Made by a program: the position numbers and the translations under genes. The notes below the pieces were generated by a model. It did not search any database, was not told the DNA's origin, and was given only the letters and a program-made list of their open reading frames with translations. From assembly GCF_023898865.1 (NCBI RefSeq), contig NZ_JAGSOV010000019.1:38663-102662 (forward strand): DNA of 64,000 nucleotides, in the 5' to 3' direction. The DNA is from Pseudonocardia humida (GTDB taxonomy: Bacteria > Actinomycetota > Actinomycetes > Mycobacteriales > Pseudonocardiaceae). Shown piece by piece: positions 59,958 to 64,000 of this stretch (position 1 is the first letter of the stretch; each line of letters opens with the position of its first letter).

Positions 59958-61061
59958 CTACCAGCCGGAGAAGAACCGCTGGTCGGAGCGGGGGGCCGCG
60001 CTGGTCGAGCCGACCACGAGCTCGGTGGGCAGGGTGACCCGCCGGGAGCGGTTGCGGTCGCCGCGCTGCAGCAGCAGCTCCCCGGCGATCCGGCCCTTCT
60101 CCAGCACCGGCTGGCTGACCGTGGTCAGCCCGGCCCGCCCGGCCTCCGGCACGCCGTCGAAGCCGGTCACCGACAGGTCCTCGGGCACGGACAGGCCGCG
60201 CTCCCCCGCGTGCTGCAGCGCGCCGAGGGCGAGGATGTCGGAGGTGCAGACGACGGCCGTCAGGTCGGGGTGGGCGGTCATCAGCTCCTCCGCGGCGTCC
60301 CGCCCGGCCTCGACGCTGTGCTCGAACCGCTCGATCACCGGCACGTCGGCCCAGTCGACGCCGACCTCGGCCAGCCCGTCGCGGATGCCGCCGAGGCGGT
60401 CGCGCTGGACCGGGTAGGTGATCGACTCCTGGCGCTGGGCCGAGGCGGGGCCGTCGTTGTGGCCGGCGGCCAGCCGCATGCAGATCACGCCGAACCGGCG
60501 GTGGCCCAGGCCGGTGAGGTGGCGGGCCAGGCCCAGCATGCCCGCGCGGTCGTCGACGCCGACCCGGTCGACGCCCTCGACGCCGGTGGGCTGGTCGCAG
60601 ACCACGGTGGGCACCGGGCGCTCCAGCACGGCCATGAAGTGCGGGTCGTCCTCGCGGACGGAGTAGACGACGAAGCCGTCGACGCCCGCCTGGTGCACGG
60701 CCGTGACGTCGACGTGGTCGGGGCTCACCGGCACCAGCAGCAGGCCCTGGTTGGCCTGCTCGCAGGCCAGCGCCAGGCCCTCCAGGAAGCCGGTGGCCGC
60801 CGGGTCGCGGAACGCGTAGGACAGCGCCTCGGTGAGCAGCAGGCCGACGGCGCCCGCCTTGCGGGTGCGCAGGGAGCGCGCCACCGGGTCGGGACCGGGG
60901 TAGCCGAGCCGGCGCGCGGCCTCCAGCACCCGCTCGCGCAGCGGTGCGGAGAGCTGGTCGGGACGGTTGTAGGCGTTGGAGACCGTCGTCCGCGAGACGC
61001 CCAACTCAGCGGCCAGCGACGCGAGCGTCGCGGGCCGGCGGACGTGTGGGGGCCCGGGCAT
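59958..61061 (-). CDS. LacI family transcriptional regulator
   Basis: 367 residues from ATG 61061. N-terminal HTH: 'ATLASLAAELGVSRTTVSNA', 'YNRPDQLSAPLRERVLEAAR'. The ligand-binding domain is periplasmic-binding-like ('AGAVGLLLTEALSYAFRDPA', 'GVDGFVVYSVREDDPHFMAV', 'VCTSDILALGALQHAGERGL'). No sugar operon is adjacent; the target may be itself or distant. Confidence 0.9.
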   Translation of the reverse strand: MPGPPHVRRPATLASLAAELGVSRTTVSNAYNRPDQLSAPLRERVLEAARRLGYPGPDPVARSLRTRKAGAVGLLLTEALSYAFRDPAATGFLEGLALACEQANQGLLLVPVSPDHVDVTAVHQAGVDGFVVYSVREDDPHFMAVLERPVPTVVCDQPTGVEGVDRVGVDDRAGMLGLARHLTGLGHRRFGVICMRLAAGHNDGPASAQRQESITYPVQRDRLGGIRDGLAEVGVDWADVPVIERFEHSVEAGRDAAEELMTAHPDLTAVVCTSDILALGALQHAGERGLSVPEDLSVTGFDGVPEAGRAGLTTVSQPVLEKGRIAGELLLQRGDRNRSRRVTLPTELVVGSTSAAPRSDQRFFSGW

Positions 61062-61067
61062 CAACGC

Positions 61068-61078
61068 ACCGTAACGGT
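61068..61078. promoter_or_regulatory. LacI-type operator candidate
   Basis: ACCGTAACGGT, palindromic about one central base, 7 bp upstream of the LacI start. Probably autoregulatory. Confidence 0.45.
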
Positions 61079-61145
61079 TCAGAGGTTCACCGGGAAAGTG
61101 CCGGACGGGGGGTGCGGGGAGCCCCTCGTCACAAGATAGAGTGAA

Positions 61146-61163
61146 TCGACAATCGTTTTCAGT
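61146..61163. promoter_or_regulatory. Zur box before znuA
   Basis: TCGACAATCGTTTTCAGT, matching the Zur core ACAATnnTTTTCA, 18 bp upstream of the znuA ATG. Controls the znuA-znuC-znuB operon. Confidence 0.75.
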
Positions 61164-61180
61164 TACAGGAGTGTCCCCGA

Positions 61181-62188
61181 ATGAGGCATCGCTCGACCGG
61201 ACCGCTCGTCGCGGCCACGGCCGCCGTCCTGACCGCCGCGCTCGCCGCGTGCGGCACCGACGCCCCGGCCGGCACCACCGCGACCGGCCCCGCCCAGGCC
61301 GAACTGCTCGACGTCGTCTCCTCCACCAACGTCTACGGCGCCGTCGCCCAGGCCGTGGGGGGCGACCTGGTCGAGGTCACCTCGCTGATCGACGACCCGA
61401 GCGCCGACCCGCACTCCTACGAGACCACCCCGGCCGACGCCGCCGCGGTGGCCGGGGCCGACGTCGTGGTGTTCAACGGCGGCGGCTACGACGACTTCAT
61501 GACGCGGCTGGTGGAGTCGGCGGGCGGCGAGCCGAAGGTGATCGACGTCGTCGCGCTCTCCGGACTGGCCCCGGCCGAGGACGCCGAGGAGCACGCGGGC
61601 GAGGAACACGCGGGCGAGGAACACGCAGGCGAGGAGGAGGGCCACGCCCACGGCTCCTTCAACGAGCACGTCTGGTACAGCCTGCCGACGGTGCAGGCGC
61701 TGGCCGGGCGGCTCGCCACCGACATGGGCGCCGCGGACCCGGCGAACGCCGCGACCTTCACCGCCAACGCCGAGCGGTTCTCCACGCAGGTCGGCGAGCT
61801 GATCACCGAGGCGGGCGCCGTCGCCACCGCGAAGCCCGGCGCCAGGGTGGCCGTCACCGAGCCCGTCCCGGGCTACCTGCTGCAGGCCGCCGGGCTCACC
61901 GACGTCACCCCGGAGGCCTTCACCGAGGCCGTCGAGGAGGACACCGACCCGCCCGCCGCCGCGCTGGCCGAGACCCTGACCCTGTTCGGGCCGCCCGAGC
62001 CGGTGGCCGCGCTGATCGTCAACGCGCAGACCACCACCCCCTCGACCGACCAGGTCAGGGCGGCGGCGCAGACTGGAGGGGTGCCGGTCGTGGAGTTCAC
62101 CGAGACCCTCCCCGAGGGCACGACCGACTACCCGACCTGGATGGGGGCCCAGATCGACGCCCTGTCCGCCGCCCTGAACGGGAACTGA
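61181..62188 (+). CDS. znuA: Zinc ABC transporter substrate-binding lipoprotein
   Basis: 335 residues. Signal peptide with lipobox LAAC (Cys about 24). ZnuA fold: 'VVSSTNVYGAVAQAVGGDLV', 'DDPSADPHSYETTPADAAAV' with a His ligand, then an acidic His-rich loop (EEHAGEEHAGEEHAGEE, encoded by about three 15-bp repeats near 61585-61632) and 'HGSFNEHVWYSLPTVQALAG'. High-affinity zinc capture outside the membrane. Confidence 0.9.
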   Translation: MRHRSTGPLVAATAAVLTAALAACGTDAPAGTTATGPAQAELLDVVSSTNVYGAVAQAVGGDLVEVTSLIDDPSADPHSYETTPADAAAVAGADVVVFNGGGYDDFMTRLVESAGGEPKVIDVVALSGLAPAEDAEEHAGEEHAGEEHAGEEEGHAHGSFNEHVWYSLPTVQALAGRLATDMGAADPANAATFTANAERFSTQVGELITEAGAVATAKPGARVAVTEPVPGYLLQAAGLTDVTPEAFTEAVEEDTDPPAAALAETLTLFGPPEPVAALIVNAQTTTPSTDQVRAAAQTGGVPVVEFTETLPEGTTDYPTWMGAQIDALSAALNGN

Positions 62189-62192
62189 CACC

Positions 62193-63035
62193 GTGACCGC
62201 GCCCCCCACCACGTCCAGGATCACCACGCCCGCGCTCTCGCTGCGCGGCGCTCAGGTGCGGATGGGGGGCCGCACCCTGTGGGACGGGCTCGACCTGGAC
62301 ATCGCGCCCGGCGAGTTCGTCGCCGTGCTCGGACCCAACGGCTCGGGCAAGACGACGCTCGTGCGGGTGCTGCTGGGGCTGGTCGAGCTGGCCCGCGGCG
62401 AGGTCCGCATCGGCGGGCGCCCGGCCCGGCGCGGCGCACCGGAGATCGGCTACGTGCCCCAGCAGAAGGCGCTCGACGCCGACCTGCCGCTGCGCGGGCG
62501 CGACCTCGTCGGCCTCGGCCTGGACGGCCACCGGCTCGGCCTGGGCATCACCGGGCGGCGCGCGCGTCGAGCGCGGGTGGACGCCGCCCTCGCCGCCGTC
62601 GGCGGCACCGACTACGCCGACACCCCCGTCGGGCGGCTGTCCGGCGGCGAGCAGCAGCGGCTGCGGGTGGCCCAGGCGCTGATCGGCGACCCGGCCGTGC
62701 TGCTGTGCGACGAGCCGCTGCTCTCGCTCGACCTCGCCCACCAGCGCACGGTCACCCGGCTGATCGACGAGCGGCGCCGGGCCGCCGACACCGCGGTGCT
62801 GTTCGTGACCCACGAGATCAACCCGGTGCTGCCGATGGTCGACCGCGTCCTCTACCTGGTCGACGGCCGGTTCCGGATCGGGCCGCCGGCCGAGGTGATG
62901 ACCTCGGAGGTGCTCAGCGAGCTCTACCGCACCGACATCGAGGTGCTGCGCCTGCGCGACCGGCTGGTCGTGGTCGGCACCGAGGAGCACGCGCACTGCG
63001 ACGACCCGCTGGCCGCCGAGGAGCCGGGCCGATGA
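62193..63035 (+). CDS. znuC: Zinc ABC transporter ATP-binding protein
   Basis: 280 residues from GTG, 4 bp after znuA. Walker A GPNGSGKTTLVRVLLGLVEL, 'IGYVPQQKALDADLPLRGRD' Q-loop, signature LSGGEQQRLRVAQALIGDPA, Walker B 'VLLCDEPLLSLDLAHQ', 'VLFVTHEINPVLP'. The His/Cys-containing tail 'EEHAHCDDPL' is as in many ZnuC proteins. Confidence 0.9.
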   Translation: MTAPPTTSRITTPALSLRGAQVRMGGRTLWDGLDLDIAPGEFVAVLGPNGSGKTTLVRVLLGLVELARGEVRIGGRPARRGAPEIGYVPQQKALDADLPLRGRDLVGLGLDGHRLGLGITGRRARRARVDAALAAVGGTDYADTPVGRLSGGEQQRLRVAQALIGDPAVLLCDEPLLSLDLAHQRTVTRLIDERRRAADTAVLFVTHEINPVLPMVDRVLYLVDGRFRIGPPAEVMTSEVLSELYRTDIEVLRLRDRLVVVGTEEHAHCDDPLAAEEPGR

Positions 63036-63109
63036 GCGAGCTCGCGAGCGAATCATCGACACAGCGCCTGCGCGAAGCGCCGGCCGAGCCCGGCGAGGCC
63101 GAGCGATGA
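63032..63109 (+). mobile_element. MIRU-like translational-coupling element
   Basis: A 74-bp unit from the znuC stop to the znuB start, bounded on each side by ATGA. It encodes a complete 25-residue open frame (MSELASESSTQRLREAPAEP and five more) whose start overlaps the znuC stop and whose stop overlaps the znuB start. This arrangement is that of mycobacterial interspersed repetitive units, which insert into stop/start overlaps and keep coupling. The start holds GAGCGAGCTCGCGAGC. Confidence 0.6.
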
Positions 63110-63957
63110 GCACCTTGATCGGTTTCGACGGGCTGGGCGAGCTGCTCGCGCTGCCGTTCGTGCAGAACGCGCTGCTGGCCTGCGCGGTGCTGGGCCTGGT
63201 GTCGGGCCTGCTGGCGCCGCTGATCGTGGCCCGCGGGATGGCGTTCGCGGTGCACGGCACCGCCGAGCTGGCCTTCACCGGTGGGGCGGCCGCGCTGCTG
63301 GCCGGGTTCGCCGTCGGGATCGGCGCGGTGGCCGGCGCGGTGCTGGCCGGGCTGGTGTTCGGCGTGCTGGGCCTGCGCCACCGCGAGCGCGACTCGGTGA
63401 TCGGCGTGGTGCTGGCGTTCGGACTGGGCCTGGGCGTGCTGATGCTGGCCCTCTACGACGGCCGGGCGTCGAACAAGTTCGGCCTGCTCACCGGGTCCAT
63501 CGTGGCCGTCGACTCGACCAACATCGCCGTGCTGGGGGTGGTCGCGCTCCTGGTCGTCGGGGTGCTCGCGGTGCTGTACCGGCCGCTGCTGTTCGCCAGC
63601 ACCGACCCGGACGTGGCCATGGCCCGCGGGGTGCCGGTGCGGCTGCTGTCGCTGGTGTTCGCGGTGCTCATCGGGCTGGCCACGGCGCTGGCCGTGCCGA
63701 TCGTCGGGGCGATCCTGGTGCTGTCGGTGATGATCGCGCCGGGCGCGGCGGCCGCGCAGGTCACCGCGAGCCCGGTGCGCGCGACGCTGCTGGCCGTGCT
63801 GTTCGCCGAGGTGTCGCTGGTCGGCGGGACGATCCTGTCGCTGGCCCCCGGCCTGCCCGTCTCCGGCTACGTGGCCGCGCTGGCCTTCGCCTGCTACCTG
63901 GGCTGCCGACTGGTGGCCCGCCTGCGCACGCGCGTCCCCGCAGCTCACCGGTCGTGA
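63106..63957 (+). CDS. znuB: Zinc ABC transporter permease
   Basis: 283 residues, eight or so membrane helices. 'VLGLVSGLLAPLIVARGMAF', 'AVHGTAELAFTGGAAALLAG' and 'AVPIVGAILVLSVMIAPGAA' are ABC-3 family motifs. Completes ZnuABC. Its last codons (CGG TCG TGA) lie inside palindrome A copy 3. Confidence 0.9.
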   Translation: MSTLIGFDGLGELLALPFVQNALLACAVLGLVSGLLAPLIVARGMAFAVHGTAELAFTGGAAALLAGFAVGIGAVAGAVLAGLVFGVLGLRHRERDSVIGVVLAFGLGLGVLMLALYDGRASNKFGLLTGSIVAVDSTNIAVLGVVALLVVGVLAVLYRPLLFASTDPDVAMARGVPVRLLSLVFAVLIGLATALAVPIVGAILVLSVMIAPGAAAAQVTASPVRATLLAVLFAEVSLVGGTILSLAPGLPVSGYVAALAFACYLGCRLVARLRTRVPAAHRS

Positions 63958-64000
63958 GTGGAGAACGGGGTCATGACCCCGTTCTCCACTCACGACCGGT
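63947..64000. repeat. Palindromic repeat family A, copy 3
   Basis: A perfect 54-bp palindrome centred on TCATGA at 63971-63976. Arms begin ACCGGTCGTGAGTGGAGAAC. It contains the znuB stop codon and runs to the end of the window. Outer GTCGTGAGTG matches copies 1 and 2. Probably the operon's terminator. Confidence 0.9.

Overview
The window is very GC-rich, and its genes use GTG starts and 4-bp stop/start overlaps throughout. Gene content (TIGR03617-type F420-dependent oxidoreductase, SCO5389 family, DUF3140, MRF next to cysteine-free ribosomal proteins, many TetR regulators and SAM methyltransferases) points to an actinobacterium. Pseudonocardia or a close relative is my best guess by inference only; there is no rRNA here to test it.

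Layout. 0-6.5 kb: a leftward operon running NCS1 permease, hydantoinase/oxoprolinase, three tandem DUF917 proteins and a PucR-type regulator (cut by the window edge), probably for uptake and ring opening of a hydantoin-like compound. 6.6-20.8 kb: ordinary small metabolic and regulatory genes (PNPOx-like and VOC proteins, CGNR regulator, DUF421 membrane protein, MBL hydrolase, SDR/TetR/RidA, LLM oxidoreductase, methyltransferases, ECF sigma factor, SnoaL-like protein, FAD oxidoreductase). 20.8-24.8 kb: a stretch of decayed genes (fragments of a small secreted-protein family, a YCII/sigma-factor deletion remnant, a frameshifted PhoX phosphatase). 24.9-28.3 kb: a 33-residue membrane protein, then an accessory trio (XRE regulator with helical C-terminal domain, cupin-like protein, dCTP-deaminase-like protein) ending beside tRNA-Thr.

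28.5-48 kb is dominated by zinc. Five Zur-box-like sites lie in the window (about 37.26, 39.23, 44.91, 46.23 and 61.15 kb). They precede an uncharacterised 169-residue protein with two exporter-fold ABC proteins and a FecBCD-type importer; a divergent S9 peptidase and two methyltransferases; a chimeric CobW/ABC pseudogene; cysteine-free ribosomal proteins bL33 and bL28, divergent from MRF, bL31 and bL32; and znuA-znuC-znuB at 61.2-64 kb. An ArsR regulator with a His-rich tail lies between them. Together they describe a cell that, when starved of zinc, swaps zinc-binding ribosomal proteins, induces ZnuABC and switches on a second, less familiar metal or metallophore uptake locus.

48-61 kb: a PaoABC-like molybdenum aldehyde oxidoreductase with a divergent TetR gene, a ThrE-type exporter, trehalose synthesis (otsAB), an ABM-like monooxygenase/TetR pair, arylamine N-acetyltransferase/TetR, a methyltransferase and a LacI regulator.

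Two dispersed palindrome families were found. One (three copies) sits at gene ends and supplies the last codons of a DUF917 protein; the other brackets the SDR gene. A 74-bp MIRU-like coupling element separates znuC and znuB. Several genes carry single-base frameshifts; some may be sequencing errors, and a run of 14 G near 36.63 kb shows that homopolymers here deserve checking.
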